A stretch of 42,290 nucleotides of DNA from Deltaproteobacteria bacterium (GTDB lineage Bacteria > Desulfobacterota > Syntrophia > Syntrophales > JAIPED01): positions 1 through 42,290 of the forward strand of contig JAIPED010000009.1 of NCBI GenBank assembly GCA_021737325.1. Direction: 5' to 3'. Positions within the stretch are counted from its first letter, which is position 1, and every line of letters begins with the position of its first letter. Positions 15,199 through 24,335 of the stretch are shown one piece after another. The notes under the pieces were generated by a model. The model was not told the DNA's origin. It was given only the letters and a program-made list of their open reading frames with translations, and ran no database searches. The position numbers and the translations under genes are program-made.

Positions 15199-15996
15199 AT
15201 GGTAAAAACTCTGGGGCTAATAGGGTGCGGTAAAATGGGGAGAGCCCTCTTATCGGGGACAGAAGGGTTATTTACAGAGGGGCATGTTCTTGTTTCCGAT
15301 ATTATCGCAGAAAATCGTGAGGCTGCTCTACTCTATCAGGGTGTGTCAATCAGGGAGAATAACGCCTCCCTTGTCGCCGCCTGTAACGCGGTAATTCTTG
15401 CTGTTAAACCACAAGCAATGCAAAATGTACTCAACGAAATTTCACCTTTTTCCGAGGGGAAAATTATTATTTCTATCGCGGCGGGGATAACAATTGACTT
15501 TCTTGAATCCCACCTTTCGCCAGGGGCCAGGGTTATCAGGGCTATGCCTAACACTCCTGCTATGGTTGGCGAAGGTATGACCGCCTTGGCGAAGGGCTCA
15601 TTGGTGGGGGAAGAAGAGCTTAATTTCGCGAAGACCATATTTGCCGCAGTGGGCAAGACGGTGATTATCGAAGAGAAACTAATGGACGCTGTTACCGGGC
15701 TAAGCGGCAGTGGTCCTGCCTATATCTTTGTGATGATTGAGGCGCTTGCCGATGGTGGTGTGCTTATGGGCATACCCAGGGAAACGGCTTTGCATATGGC
15801 ATCCCAAACAGTTTTGGGTGCGGCGAAACTGCTTATAGAAACGGGAAGGCATCCTGGTGAGCTCAAAGATATGGTAACCTCTCCAGGGGGGACAACCGCT
15901 AGAGGATTGTTAGAATTAGAAAAAGGCAATCTTCGTTCTTCAGTGATAGCGGCGGTTCAGGCGGCAACGCTGAGATCTGCAGAGCTGGGAAAATAA
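15199..15996 (+). CDS. proC: Pyrroline-5-carboxylate reductase
   Basis: This cytoplasmic enzyme performs the last step of proline synthesis: NAD(P)H reduction of pyrroline-5-carboxylate. The 265-residue length is normal. The dinucleotide loop is LGLIGCGKMGRALLSG. Other family marks are VILAVKPQAMQNVL, GARVIRAMPNTPAMVGEGMT, and the C-terminal signature VTGLSGSGPAYIF with the later MVTSPGGTTARGLLELE. Its ribosome site (AGCGAGGT) lies in the end of the modE-like gene. Confidence 0.96.
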   Translation: MVKTLGLIGCGKMGRALLSGTEGLFTEGHVLVSDIIAENREAALLYQGVSIRENNASLVAACNAVILAVKPQAMQNVLNEISPFSEGKIIISIAAGITIDFLESHLSPGARVIRAMPNTPAMVGEGMTALAKGSLVGEEELNFAKTIFAAVGKTVIIEEKLMDAVTGLSGSGPAYIFVMIEALADGGVLMGIPRETALHMASQTVLGAAKLLIETGRHPGELKDMVTSPGGTTARGLLELEKGNLRSSVIAAVQAATLRSAELGK

Positions 15997-16062
15997 TACT
16001 CCATTTTCCTCTCGCGGCCACTGGCCACAGCTATATTTTTTGTATAAAAAGGGGATAAAGCG

Positions 16063-16551
16063 GTGGGGGAATCTCCAGCAAAGATTAAAAAGGGGTGTTG
16101 CATCAATTCTTCGTGGTGTTTCCGTCTGCCGATTATGACACGAATACTGTTCATTTGCTTCTGTGTTTTACTGTTTGATGCGTTTATGGGGAAGGCAGTC
16201 ATGGCAAACAAAACACATGAAGCTTCCTGCCAGGAGAACAAAAATTGCATCAACTATCCATCTCCCTATCCCACCCTAGATGAACAGGGAAAAGTATCAT
16301 TGGTTGGTTATGAGACACAACATCCGCTCCTGCGAGAACGGTTGAGTGGACAGATATCAAGGGAAAAAGGATTTTTAGAGCGTGTTAATGAATTTTTGGA
16401 AGCGCATCCCTACATAGCGTCAAGCGTTGCCTTAACGCTAGAGGGCCTATCAATCCTCCCAGATTCAAGTTCAAGAGAGAGCAAAAGCGGTGGCACCGGT
16501 GGAGGGCATCTTAAAACTGATACCCCTGAATCTAAGGATAGCGGTAGGTAA
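16063..16551 (+). CDS. Hypothetical secreted or membrane-anchored protein
   Basis: The longest form starts with GTG at 16063, with AAGGGG eight bases upstream, and gives 162 residues. A shorter form at ATG 16135 begins MTRILFICFCVLLFDAFMGK, an ordinary signal peptide or anchor. After the hydrophobic stretch come a Cys pair (SCQENKNC), a Pro/Tyr-rich segment (YPSPYPTLDEQGK), a mixed helical part and a Gly/Ser-rich tail (SGGTGGGHLK). I do not recognise a family. It stands alone between proC and the convergent lspA. Confidence 0.5.
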   Translation: MGESPAKIKKGCCINSSWCFRLPIMTRILFICFCVLLFDAFMGKAVMANKTHEASCQENKNCINYPSPYPTLDEQGKVSLVGYETQHPLLRERLSGQISREKGFLERVNEFLEAHPYIASSVALTLEGLSILPDSSSRESKSGGTGGGHLKTDTPESKDSGR

Positions 16552-16620
16552 GGAGTGTGTATTTTCCCCAGCAGTTGTGTCGGGAGTGGTGTTGGTCCTC
16601 GCCTGCTAATGCTGGCAGGG

Positions 16621-17124
16621 TTAAGCTTTTACGCGTTCTTTTTCTCCATCTCGCCGATTGCTTTTTAATATGATGAACAACAGCAAAAAAGCCCCGAGTG
16701 AGAGAGCGCTGTCGGCAATGTTAAATGCGGGCCAGTGCCAAGAGCCAATGTAGCAGTCGATAAAATCGATAACTTCGCCAAAGCGTAAACGGTCAGTGGT
16801 GTTTCCCACCATCCCCGCAAAGATGAGGGAGAGCGCTACGGGGGTGCGTTTGTCTTCATCACCCATCTCTAACAGAGAATAAATGATAAATGCCGTAGCC
16901 AAAATTGCAACTCCGATGAAGAGAGGCATTCTCCAAGATAGTGGGAATGAGGCAAAGATGCCAAAAGCAGCGCCAGGATTTCTTATCGAAACGATGTTGA
17001 AAAAGCCATCAATGACGGGGATGGATTCATAAGGGAGCATCTTCGTTAGCAACAGAAACTTGGAATACTGGTCGAAAAAAATAACGCAGACAGCAATAGT
17101 TGTAAAAATTATGTATTTTTTCAC
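16621..17124 (-). CDS. lspA: Lipoprotein signal peptidase (signal peptidase II)
   Basis: This four-helix inner-membrane aspartyl protease removes signal peptides from prolipoproteins. Conserved parts are FFDQYSKFLLL near the N-terminus, RNPGAAFGIF, and the two catalytic aspartates in VIDFIDCYIG and FNIADSALSLG. The GTG at 17124 is chosen because GAGG (17131-17134) stands six bases before it; a GTG at 17136 overlapping the ileS stop (GTGA) is the alternative. Either way it is translationally linked to ileS, the usual ileS-lspA order. The 167-residue size is normal. Confidence 0.94.
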   Translation of the reverse strand: MKKYIIFTTIAVCVIFFDQYSKFLLLTKMLPYESIPVIDGFFNIVSIRNPGAAFGIFASFPLSWRMPLFIGVAILATAFIIYSLLEMGDEDKRTPVALSLIFAGMVGNTTDRLRFGEVIDFIDCYIGSWHWPAFNIADSALSLGAFLLLFIILKSNRRDGEKERVKA

Positions 17125-17132
17125 CGATTTCC

Positions 17133-19925
17133 TCACGCAATATTGTCTGCACAGCGATGACAAATAAGGGGATCATTACCATTGCCAACACTTTCGCAGT
17201 AGCGCCAACAACGCTGGCACTTATCGCCTTTAGCATTATAAACATTAACTATCAGTCCATCAATTTCTTGGCTTACAAACTGTTTTTCCCTCCCTTGCAC
17301 CGCATCAATAGCAAAAATATCCAGCCGAGAGATTATCAACAGTGATTCAATATCCTCCCGCGCAGTAGTAGCTAACTGATACATTTTAGTTGGGAGATAG
17401 ATTTCTACCCGCGCATCTAAAGAATGTCCGATGATTTTTTGCTTGCGTGCTATTTCTGTTGCCTTTGTTACTTCGCTCTTTATGTTGATGAACAGTTGCC
17501 ATTTTTCCGCTAACTCATCATCCACGAATTTTTCGTCAACATCGGGAAAAAGGCAAAGATGTACCGATGTCGATTTTTGTGGATAATTGGGTAGTGCCAG
17601 CCAGATTTCCTCGGCACTAAAAGAAAGTATCGGTGCTATGAGTTTGGTTAGCGATTCCAATATCAGCGCCAGGGCACTTTGAGCGGAACGCCTGGCCACG
17701 GAGTTTTTGGACGAAGTATAAAGCCTATCTTTGAGAACATCCAGATAAAGCGCCGATAAATCCACGGTGCAAAAATTATAAACAGAATAGTATACGGAAT
17801 GAAACTGGTACTCTTCGTAAGCTTTCCTCACTCGTGCAATGAGAGTTTGCAGACGATGGAGTATCCAGCGATCGAATTCGTGCATATCTTCATACGCGAT
17901 CACATCCTTTTCGCGATCAAAGTCGCCGATGTTCCCCAAAATATAACGGGCAGTGTTACGGATGCGGCGGTATGCCTCCACCAATCTCTCAAGAATTTCG
18001 GGGGAAATTCTGATATCCGATGTATAATCTTCAGCGGCAACCCAAAGACGAAGTATCTCTGCCCCGTGTTTAGCGATGATTTCTTGCGGTTCAATGGTGT
18101 TTCCTACCGATTTGGACATCTTCTTCCCCTCACCATCAACTACAAATCCATGGGTCAAAACACTGCGATAGGGTGCTGCTCCTTTACTAGCGATGGAGGC
18201 TAATAGGGAGGAATGGAACCAGCCTCGATGTTGATCACTTCCTTCCAGATACATATCAGCAGGCCAGTAATGATCTTCTCTGGTTTCTAAAACTGCTGCA
18301 TGAGAAACCCCTGAATCGAACCAAACATCAAGGATATTGGTCTCTTTGCGAAATTGTTTCCCTCCACAATTATCGCATTTTGCCCCTTCGGGAAGCAATT
18401 CCTTGGCATCTCTCTCAAACCAAACATCAGCACCATGCTTTTTCATCAAGGCAACCACCTTATCAAAAGCGGCTTCGTTAATGTATTCGCTCTGACAATC
18501 CTCGCAATAGAATATGGCAATAGGTACTCCCCATAGTCTTTGGCGTGAGATGCACCAATCGGGGCGATTTTCGACCATGGAATATATTCGTTCCCGCCCC
18601 CATGAGGGAATCCAATTTACCCTATCAATTTCCGTAAGAGCCGCCTGCCGCAGGTTGTTTTTACTCAAGGATATAAACCACTGCTCGGTTGAGCGAAAAA
18701 CGATTGGCTCTTTGCACCGCCAACAATGTGGATAGCTGTGCTCAAAGGTGTTAACCGCAAGCAACGCGCCAAATTCTTTTAGCTTCTCAATGACAGAATC
18801 ATTTGCCGCAAAGACAAATTCTCCAGCAAAAAATTCAACATCTTTAGTGAATTTTCCCTGATCATCAACAGGAGCATAGTTTTCCAAACCGTATTGCATT
18901 CCGATTTCGTAATCTTCTTGCCCATGACCGGGAGCGATATGAACGCAACCCGTGCCAGCTTCTGTGGTAACGAACGGTGCCAAAATAACGAGACTTTGCT
19001 TATTGTAGAGAGGATGTTTGCAAGTTACCCCTTCCATAATCGAGCCATTAAAGGACTCAACAACCTCAAAATCGGTTATGGAAAAAGCCTTCATTGAGCG
19101 TTCAACCAACTCACTTGCTACTATCAAAATCTCCTCTCCAACATCCACCGCGGAATAAAGAAAATCAGGATTTAAGGCGATGGCGAGGTTCGCGGGGATC
19201 GTCCAGGGTGTTGTTGTCCAGATAACGATGGATACTTTCTTCTTGGAGATGTTGGGTAAAATGCCGGAGATATCACTATTAGCCCTGAATTTTACATAGA
19301 TAGCTGGAGTTTGGTGTTCGTTATATTCCACCTCTGCTTCAGCAAGTGCCGTTCGGCAAGAGGCGCACCAGTAAACCGGCTTTTTTCCCTTATAGACATA
19401 TCCTCCCAAAAAAATCTTCTTCAATTCATTTACCGTGAGCGCTTCGTATTCGTGTGACATAGTGATGTATGGATTTTCCCAATCTCCAAAAACTCCCAGT
19501 CTTTTAAACTCTTCACGCTGTAGGTTAATGAACTTCTCCGCATATTCACGGCAGTGACGGCGCTTCTCCACTTGTGAGAGCTCAAAGCGGCGTTCGCGCA
19601 ATTCTTTATCAACCTGATGCTCAATCGGAAGCCCGTGACAATCCCAGCCTGGTACATACAGGCAATCGAAGCCCGCCATGCTCTTTGATTTGAGAACGAT
19701 ATCTTTGAGGATTTTATTTAGTGCGGTGCCAAGATGGATGTTGCCGTTAGCATATGGCGGGCCATCATGAAGAATATACTTAGTCCTTCCCTTGGCCGCC
19801 TCACGAATCAACTGATATATTCCCATCGCTTTCCATTGCTGGAGCAACTCTGGTTCCTTTTGGGTCAGGTTGGCTCTCATGGGAAAGTTGGTTTGGGGAA
19901 GGTTTAATGTGTCTTTGTAGTCCAT
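17133..19925 (-). CDS. ileS: Isoleucyl-tRNA synthetase
   Basis: This 930-residue class I synthetase is full length. It has the N-terminal block [19 protein letters not shown] (HIGH-type motif in the form HLGT), the editing domain with [17 protein letters not shown], and [12 protein letters not shown]. The [10 protein letters not shown] loop near residue 600 and a C-terminal zinc finger (CQRCWRY and CHRC) complete it. The start has GGAG seven bases upstream, and a clear promoter lies further up. It runs into lspA without a gap. Confidence 0.97.
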   Translation of the reverse strand: MDYKDTLNLPQTNFPMRANLTQKEPELLQQWKAMGIYQLIREAAKGRTKYILHDGPPYANGNIHLGTALNKILKDIVLKSKSMAGFDCLYVPGWDCHGLPIEHQVDKELRERRFELSQVEKRRHCREYAEKFINLQREEFKRLGVFGDWENPYITMSHEYEALTVNELKKIFLGGYVYKGKKPVYWCASCRTALAEAEVEYNEHQTPAIYVKFRANSDISGILPNISKKKVSIVIWTTTPWTIPANLAIALNPDFLYSAVDVGEEILIVASELVERSMKAFSITDFEVVESFNGSIMEGVTCKHPLYNKQSLVILAPFVTTEAGTGCVHIAPGHGQEDYEIGMQYGLENYAPVDDQGKFTKDVEFFAGEFVFAANDSVIEKLKEFGALLAVNTFEHSYPHCWRCKEPIVFRSTEQWFISLSKNNLRQAALTEIDRVNWIPSWGRERIYSMVENRPDWCISRQRLWGVPIAIFYCEDCQSEYINEAAFDKVVALMKKHGADVWFERDAKELLPEGAKCDNCGGKQFRKETNILDVWFDSGVSHAAVLETREDHYWPADMYLEGSDQHRGWFHSSLLASIASKGAAPYRSVLTHGFVVDGEGKKMSKSVGNTIEPQEIIAKHGAEILRLWVAAEDYTSDIRISPEILERLVEAYRRIRNTARYILGNIGDFDREKDVIAYEDMHEFDRWILHRLQTLIARVRKAYEEYQFHSVYYSVYNFCTVDLSALYLDVLKDRLYTSSKNSVARRSAQSALALILESLTKLIAPILSFSAEEIWLALPNYPQKSTSVHLCLFPDVDEKFVDDELAEKWQLFINIKSEVTKATEIARKQKIIGHSLDARVEIYLPTKMYQLATTAREDIESLLIISRLDIFAIDAVQGREKQFVSQEIDGLIVNVYNAKGDKCQRCWRYCESVGNGNDPLICHRCADNIA

Positions 19926-19952
19926 AGATTACTCCTACTTTTCGTTGGCGCG

Positions 19953-19981
19953 AACCTACTGTAAAGCAAAAGCGATGTCAA
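19953..19981 (-). promoter_or_regulatory. Promoter of ileS-lspA
   Basis: On the minus strand, a consensus TTGACA (complement of 19976-19981) is followed after 17 bp by TAGGTT (complement of 19953-19958). It lies about 30 bp upstream of the ileS ATG. No T-box or attenuator is seen in the short leader. Confidence 0.6.
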
Positions 19982-20154
19982 TTTTGGCGAAGAAGCAAGA
20001 TTTTTACCCGCGAAGGGGGGAAGGGATGGGCGTAACGGCCCTAATCGATAAGAAGAGAGTATAACACTACGGACATTTTAAGTGTCCTTGACAGGATGAC
20101 TGTAAATGCTTACCTTGCGCAACACTAATTGAAGAATAACCGGGGGTGATAGAA

Positions 20155-20424
20155 TTGCCAATCTACGAGTATAAGTGTTCCAAATGCGGGATGCAGTACG
20201 AAGTTTTTCAAAAGTGGAACGATCCTGCAGAAAAGCGGTGTAAATTTTGTGGCGGCAAGGTGGTAAAATTGGTTTCTCCTGCGGCTTTTCATCTCAAAGG
20301 TGGTGGCTGGTATTCAACTGATTACAGTGGTAAAACGGCTCCTGATACTGCCAAGCAAGAAGCAAAAAATGATAAGCCTTGTGCTTCCTCTGTAGAAGCA
20401 ACCACAAATAGCTCCACAGAATGA
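20155..20424 (+). CDS. FmdB-family zinc ribbon protein
   Basis: This small 89-residue protein has the FmdB zinc ribbon: PIYEYKCSKCGMQYEVFQKW, then RCKFCGG, giving two CxxC pairs, followed by LVSPAAFHLKGGGWYSTDY. The family was first noticed as a putative regulator near formamidase genes; its real role is unknown. A TTG start at 20155 gives the canonical MPIYEYKC beginning and has GGGGGTGA about six bases upstream, so it is preferred over GTG 20146. The Ser/Thr/Lys-rich tail is variable in the family. Confidence 0.85.
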   Translation: MPIYEYKCSKCGMQYEVFQKWNDPAEKRCKFCGGKVVKLVSPAAFHLKGGGWYSTDYSGKTAPDTAKQEAKNDKPCASSVEATTNSSTE

Positions 20425-20532
20425 CGGTAGCGCAATTATTGTTGTAGTTTTCCCCATAATGATTTCAATTTCTGTTTGAATGGAGTTCCTGATGCAAAAA
20501 AAAATGTCAAAAATCTTGAAGGGGTGTGTTTG

Positions 20533-21435
20533 ATGTTGGCGGCACTCCTATCATGGAGAAATGTCCTGCTATCACTGGCGTTGTTTGCTGGTATTTGTGC
20601 CCCTAAAATTCCTCAAGAGGTTGCTGGATTTGTAGCGCTTGTGGTTCTTAGCGTGATAGTTATTTTTTATTTAAGCTCGCTAGAGCTAAAAAAGAATTTG
20701 CAACCGAGGTCGTTTTGGACTTCCGCACTTGTAGGGGTTTTACTCTCTTATGTTCTTTTAGGAAATGTATTGATCTGGACCAGCGCAACGCTAATGTTCT
20801 CATATGGTACCATCTGGGTTGGTTTTATCGTTCTCGCGGTGGTGCCTCCGATTTTTCCGGAGATCCTTGAGTTTTTCCGTGAAAAAATTCCCATTACAAA
20901 AATTATCGGGGCATATTTGGCGGGAGTAATCATCATTCCTTTCATGTTTGGTGTTCTTGTTGATGACGCTTTGCTTGATACCAAGAAGATTATTTTATTG
21001 GGAGTAGCCGTTACCTTGCTACCGCTAAGTTTTTCCAGAATTGTGTTTGAAAGGGAAAAATTACGGAAATTAATACTGGCAAACAAGGATGCAGGACTAA
21101 ATTTGTGTTTTGCGATAACGCTATTTCTTGCGGTTTCGGTTAATACTGATGTTTTTCTTCAATTTCCAATGGTTCTCTTGCCAATTATTGTTACCACAGT
21201 TATTTCCACATTTATCTTAGGTAAGTTGCTCCTCAAAGTATGTTCTTTTTTTCAGATAACAGAAAGTACTAATACTGTGATTATGGGAACCTTGAAGGAT
21301 GGGTTTATTGCGTGTGGAGTTGCTTTGTATCTCTTTCCTGCGGAATCATCCTTACCCGCAATAGTATATTGTCTAAATTTCATGCTTTACTGTGCGTGGT
21401 TAGAAGGAGTTTTTTCTTCTCCGGTAAAAAGGTAG
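20533..21435 (+). CDS. Putative permease, BASS-like membrane protein
   Basis: About ten hydrophobic segments span 300 residues, with a layout that recalls bile-acid:sodium symporter or related auxin-carrier-type permeases. An N-terminal pair of helices is followed by a LKKNLQPRSFWTSALVGVLL segment, a LAVVPPIFPEILEF motif after helix 4, and a repeat-like second half. ATG at 20533 follows GAAGGGG at a good distance; the longer frame from 20476 uses a TTG without support. The substrate cannot be read. It stands alone upstream of tRNA-Gly. The family link is tentative. Confidence 0.5.
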   Translation: MLAALLSWRNVLLSLALFAGICAPKIPQEVAGFVALVVLSVIVIFYLSSLELKKNLQPRSFWTSALVGVLLSYVLLGNVLIWTSATLMFSYGTIWVGFIVLAVVPPIFPEILEFFREKIPITKIIGAYLAGVIIIPFMFGVLVDDALLDTKKIILLGVAVTLLPLSFSRIVFEREKLRKLILANKDAGLNLCFAITLFLAVSVNTDVFLQFPMVLLPIIVTTVISTFILGKLLLKVCSFFQITESTNTVIMGTLKDGFIACGVALYLFPAESSLPAIVYCLNFMLYCAWLEGVFSSPVKR

Positions 21436-21474
21436 TTTTGCGGTGATTGTTAGTTTGCACCAACTAAAAACACC

Positions 21475-21502
21475 TTGACAAAAAAGTGTGCCTAAATAAG
21501 TC
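21475..21502 (+). promoter_or_regulatory. Possible tRNA-Gly promoter
   Basis: A consensus TTGACA lies at 21475-21480, about 35 bp upstream of the tRNA. The -10 is poor (TAAGTC with a 16-bp spacer). Position supports it more than sequence does. Confidence 0.35.
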
Positions 21503-21515
21503 TCTCAACAACAAT

Positions 21516-21590
21516 GCGGGCGTAATTCAGCGGTAGAATGCCAGCTTCCCAAGCTGGATGTCGTGGGTTCGATCCCCATCGCCCGCTCCA
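21516..21590 (+). tRNA. tRNA-Gly (anticodon CCC)
   Basis: A complete cloverleaf: acceptor GCGGGCG/CGCCCGC, a D-arm with AGCGGTA, anticodon stem CCAGC/GCTGG with loop TTCCCAA (anticodon CCC), and a T-arm GTGGG-TTCGATC-CCCAT. The discriminator is T, and CCA is encoded at 21588-21590. Confidence 0.96.
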
Positions 21591-21655
21591 AACTACCAAG
21601 ATGGGGGAGCAAGTGCCCCGTTCGTTTCTGTATTTTTCGGTTTAACACAATTACT

Positions 21656-21806
21656 AAGACCCTTGCGCAACTCGTGCATCAAACACCAACAGAAGAAAAG
21701 GCCCCTCGATTAAAGAAAATAACTGAAACATTTCAAACACCTCTGGATTTCCGCTTTCGCGGGAATGACCACAACAAGGCAAGTGTTGCAGTTGTGCAAG
21801 AGTCTT
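21656..21806 (-). repeat. MITE-like dispersed repeat, copy B (complete, with target duplication)
   Basis: This 151-bp element has 17-bp terminal inverted repeats: AAGACCCTTGCGCAACT at the left and AGTTGTGCAAGAGTCTT at the right, 15 of 17 positions matching. The core contains CCGCTTTCGCGGGAATGAC. It is flanked on both sides by TTACT (21651-21655 and 21807-21811), a 5-bp target-site duplication. It has no coding capacity, so it would need a transposase supplied elsewhere. It lies 66 bp after tRNA-Gly. Confidence 0.85.
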
Positions 21807-21912
21807 TTACTACCCATCCCTTACGAGTGTTGCTGGAAATCATTGCGAGGAAACGGTGGGGAAAGGGCATTTCTCTGCGGGGTCGGCTTATGCTTCGCTA
21901 CATTTCTCACGC

Positions 21913-21941
21913 TTGACAAAATTAGCTTCAGCAGAATAGGT
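21913..21941 (+). promoter_or_regulatory. Candidate atpE promoter
   Basis: TTGACA lies at 21913-21918, with a weak -10 around 21934-21941 (GAATAG/ATAGGT). An imperfect CAACC...GGTTG hairpin (about 21947-21967) lies in the leader between promoter and atpE. Confidence 0.4.
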
Positions 21942-22003
21942 GCCGCCAACCCTCGCGGGGAGGTTGATACTTTTCCGAGGGAACAAAAAACAGGAGGTGG
22001 TAG

Positions 22004-22360
22004 ATGAAAAAGTTTTCAGTAAGTTCGGTGTTAGGTTTTTTATTTGTTCTTGCGCTTGTCGGGACAGCGCTGGCGGCGGAAGCGGCGGCGGTTGATTACA
22101 CCAAGGCGGCGGTTGTTTGTGTTTCCATTTTTACGGCGGGTTTGGCTGTTGGTCTTGCGGCGCTCGGCACTGGTATTGGCATGGGAAACGGTGTGAGTGG
22201 TGCGACGAATTCAATAGGTCGTAATCCCGAGGCTTCAGGGAAAGTCATGGTTGTTTTGATGGTTGGTCTTGCGATGATCGAATCCCTCGCTATCTATGCG
22301 TTGGTTATCGCGCTTATCGCACTCTACGCGAATCCGTTGTTGAAGGTTATTGGTGCTTAA
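22004..22360 (+). CDS. atpE: ATP synthase F0 subunit c
   Basis: This proteolipid forms the rotor ring of the F-type ATP synthase. The 118-residue product starts with a hydrophobic leader ending in ALA-AEAAA (about residues 1-25), so the mature protein has the usual two helices. Helix 1 has LAALGTGIGMGNGVSGA, the loop is GRNPEASGK, and helix 2 has GLAMIESLAIYALVIAL. The ion-binding carboxylate is E93. The loop and helix 2 strongly resemble deltaproteobacterial c subunits. Helix 1 has Met where sodium-type rings carry Gln, so a proton ring is likely. AGGAGG precedes the start. No other atp gene is adjacent. Confidence 0.95.
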   Translation: MKKFSVSSVLGFLFVLALVGTALAAEAAAVDYTKAAVVCVSIFTAGLAVGLAALGTGIGMGNGVSGATNSIGRNPEASGKVMVVLMVGLAMIESLAIYALVIALIALYANPLLKVIGA

Positions 22361-22377
22361 TTTTTTGTCATTTTTAC

Positions 22378-22424
22378 GAGGAGAGGGAACCGATTAGAGA
22401 GATTTCCTCTCCTCTTTTTATTTT
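22378..22424 (+). terminator. Rho-independent terminator of atpE
   Basis: GAGGAGAGGGAA (22378-22389) pairs with TTCCTCTCCTC (22404-22414), with one bulged base. It is followed by TTTTTATTTT. It lies just after the atpE stop and before the convergent flavodoxin gene. Confidence 0.85.
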
Positions 22425-22438
22425 CCGTAAGTGTTTTA

Positions 22439-23017
22439 TTATTGCTTGAGTTTTCTGAGCAGGTACCCCATGTTGATGCCTAGATTTTTCATTGTCCCCA
22501 TTCCCTCCGCGTCGTTTTCGACCTCACCAATTGAACGCCCAATGCCAACATTCCAGTAGTCTGTTCCCGGAATGAACATGTGGCTGATCTGGAAAAAGTG
22601 ATTGATCGTGTCAAAAGCATGAATTGCTCCACCGCGCCGCACTGCAATAACTGCAGCACCTACTTTGTAGCGCAAGGAATGTCCGTTATTGCGAGCAACA
22701 TAGCCGATGCGATCGATAAGCGCTTTCATTTGTGAGCTAACATCGGCAAAATATGTTGGCGATCCTAGAATAATGCCATCGGCTGTGATTATTCGCTCCA
22801 AGTACATGTTCAAATCATCATCATCAATGACGCAGCGGTTATTTTTATTCTTGGCACACCAGCCACAAGCACGGCAACCTGCAAGCGTTTTGCCCGCCAT
22901 TTGTAACATTTCAGTTGCAATGCCTTGTTCTTGTAGCGCTGCTAATGCATGTTTAATAAGGATTGCCGTGTTGCCATCCTTGCGCGCACTACCGTTAATT
23001 GCCACTACTTTTATCAT
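22439..23017 (-). CDS. Flavodoxin-family / iron-sulfur flavoprotein-like NAD(P)H oxidoreductase
   Basis: The 192-residue flavodoxin-fold protein has the FMN phosphate loop INGSARKDGNTA. It also has a Cys cluster GCRACGWCAKNKNNRC (CxxCxxCx7C) of the kind that in some relatives binds [4Fe-4S], then DGIILGSPTYFADVSSQMKA. It probably moves electrons between NAD(P)H, FMN and small carriers. ATG at 23017 follows AAAGGAGAAAAAC, so it is preferred over the longer start at 23056. It is divergent from the CoA-transferase gene. Confidence 0.85.
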   Translation of the reverse strand: MIKVVAINGSARKDGNTAILIKHALAALQEQGIATEMLQMAGKTLAGCRACGWCAKNKNNRCVIDDDDLNMYLERIITADGIILGSPTYFADVSSQMKALIDRIGYVARNNGHSLRYKVGAAVIAVRRGGAIHAFDTINHFFQISHMFIPGTDYWNVGIGRSIGEVENDAEGMGTMKNLGINMGYLLRKLKQ

Positions 23018-23150
23018 TGTTTTTCTCCTTTCCGTTGGTCGGATCGATGCTGACACATTCTTTTTCTCAAAACAAGTTTGATTAGCATTTTGTTATGTAG
23101 TACCTTCCCCGTGTAAGCGTTTGTTAGCGATATTAACGATGAGGTGGGTC

Positions 23151-24299
23151 ATGGATCCTAAACTTCCTTTAGCCGGTGTCCGGGTTTTGGATATGGCACA
23201 ATTCCTTCCTGGGTCTCTGTGTACAAAAATTTTGGCACGATTTGGCGCGGAGGTTATCAAGGTTGAAAATCCGCTTGGTGGTGATAATTTTCGCCACTAC
23301 GGACCGAAGGTTGATGGTGTTGGAGTTTTTTTTCAGACAATCAACCAAGGGAAAAAAAGTATAACTTTAGACATTAAGACAGAAGAAGATGCCGTCGCAA
23401 TAAAGCGATTGATGCTGTCCGTTGACATCGTGGTGGAAAATTTTCGTCCTGGTGTCCTTGCCCAAAAGGGACTTGGGTATGAAGATATTTGCCAGGATAA
23501 CCCTAAAATTATCTATTGTTCGCTGACCGCATTCGGCCAGAATGGCCCCCGCCGCGACGAGCCTGCGCATGATTTGAACATCCTAAGCATTGCGGGGATA
23601 TTGGAATTATTGGGTAACAATAATACTCCACCGATTACTCCCTCCGTGCAGATGGTTGGAGTTGGTGCTGCTTTACAAGCGGCGATAGCCATCTTTGCCG
23701 CTTTGCTACAGGCGCGAAAAACGGGAGAGGGAACATATATTGATGTTGGCCTTTTGGATTGCGTTAGCCCTTTTGCGCTAATGACCGTTGCGCCAGTGAT
23801 CGCGGGGAAAAAGGAACCGCAAAGAGGAGAATCATTTCTTGGTGGTGGCTCTGCATGTTACAATGTTTATGAGACCAGGGATGGTAGATATTTTTCCATT
23901 GGTTGCATTGAACCGAAGTATTGGGTGAATTTCTGTAAGGCTATTGGAAAAGAAGATTTTATAAGAGATCTTTTTGCGCCGACGGAACGGCAAAGAGAAA
24001 TGATTGCTGTGATAAATGAGATAACAAAGAAAAAAACGCTTGCCGAATGGGTGGGCGTGTTGGACCAGACAGACACCTGTTATGCTCCGCTTAACACATT
24101 ATCGGAAATGTTGGGCGACGAGCAGGTAAAATGCAGAGGGGTATGGGATGTTGACGATTCTCAATTGCTTCCCGTCAATGCCGATTTCCCTGTGAAATTT
24201 TCCAATATGGGAATGGTCAAAGGAATGAAGGCTCCTGCGCTAGGGGAGCATACATCCGCCATCTTGGAGCGCGCAGATTGCTCTCCTGGAAAAGAGTAG
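23151..24299 (+). CDS. CaiB/BaiF (type III) CoA-transferase family protein
   Basis: This 382-residue protein is of the family III CoA-transferases, which move CoA between carboxylic acids. It has the family start LAGVRVLDMAQFLPGSLC, GAEVIKVENPLGGDNFR, FFQTINQGKKSITLDIK and VENFRPGVLAQKGLGYEDI. The predicted catalytic aspartate is in FGQNGPRRDEPAHDLNILS. The C-terminal part has GGGSACYNVYETRDGRYFS. ATG at 23151 has GAGGTGGG before it. The substrate cannot be deduced; relatives act on carnitine, formyl/oxalyl, bile acids or succinyl donors. An OFA-type transporter lies in the same window, but 15 kb away. Confidence 0.9.
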   Translation: MDPKLPLAGVRVLDMAQFLPGSLCTKILARFGAEVIKVENPLGGDNFRHYGPKVDGVGVFFQTINQGKKSITLDIKTEEDAVAIKRLMLSVDIVVENFRPGVLAQKGLGYEDICQDNPKIIYCSLTAFGQNGPRRDEPAHDLNILSIAGILELLGNNNTPPITPSVQMVGVGAALQAAIAIFAALLQARKTGEGTYIDVGLLDCVSPFALMTVAPVIAGKKEPQRGESFLGGGSACYNVYETRDGRYFSIGCIEPKYWVNFCKAIGKEDFIRDLFAPTERQREMIAVINEITKKKTLAEWVGVLDQTDTCYAPLNTLSEMLGDEQVKCRGVWDVDDSQLLPVNADFPVKFSNMGMVKGMKAPALGEHTSAILERADCSPGKE

Positions 24300-24335
24300 C
24301 TATTCTATAATCAGTTGAAACAGAGAAGAATTAGT

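Noticed and set aside
22004-22360. Sodium-type c ring
   Set aside because: The Gln of helix 1 that sodium rings need is Met here, and only the ES pair of helix 2 is shared with them, so a proton ring is more likely.
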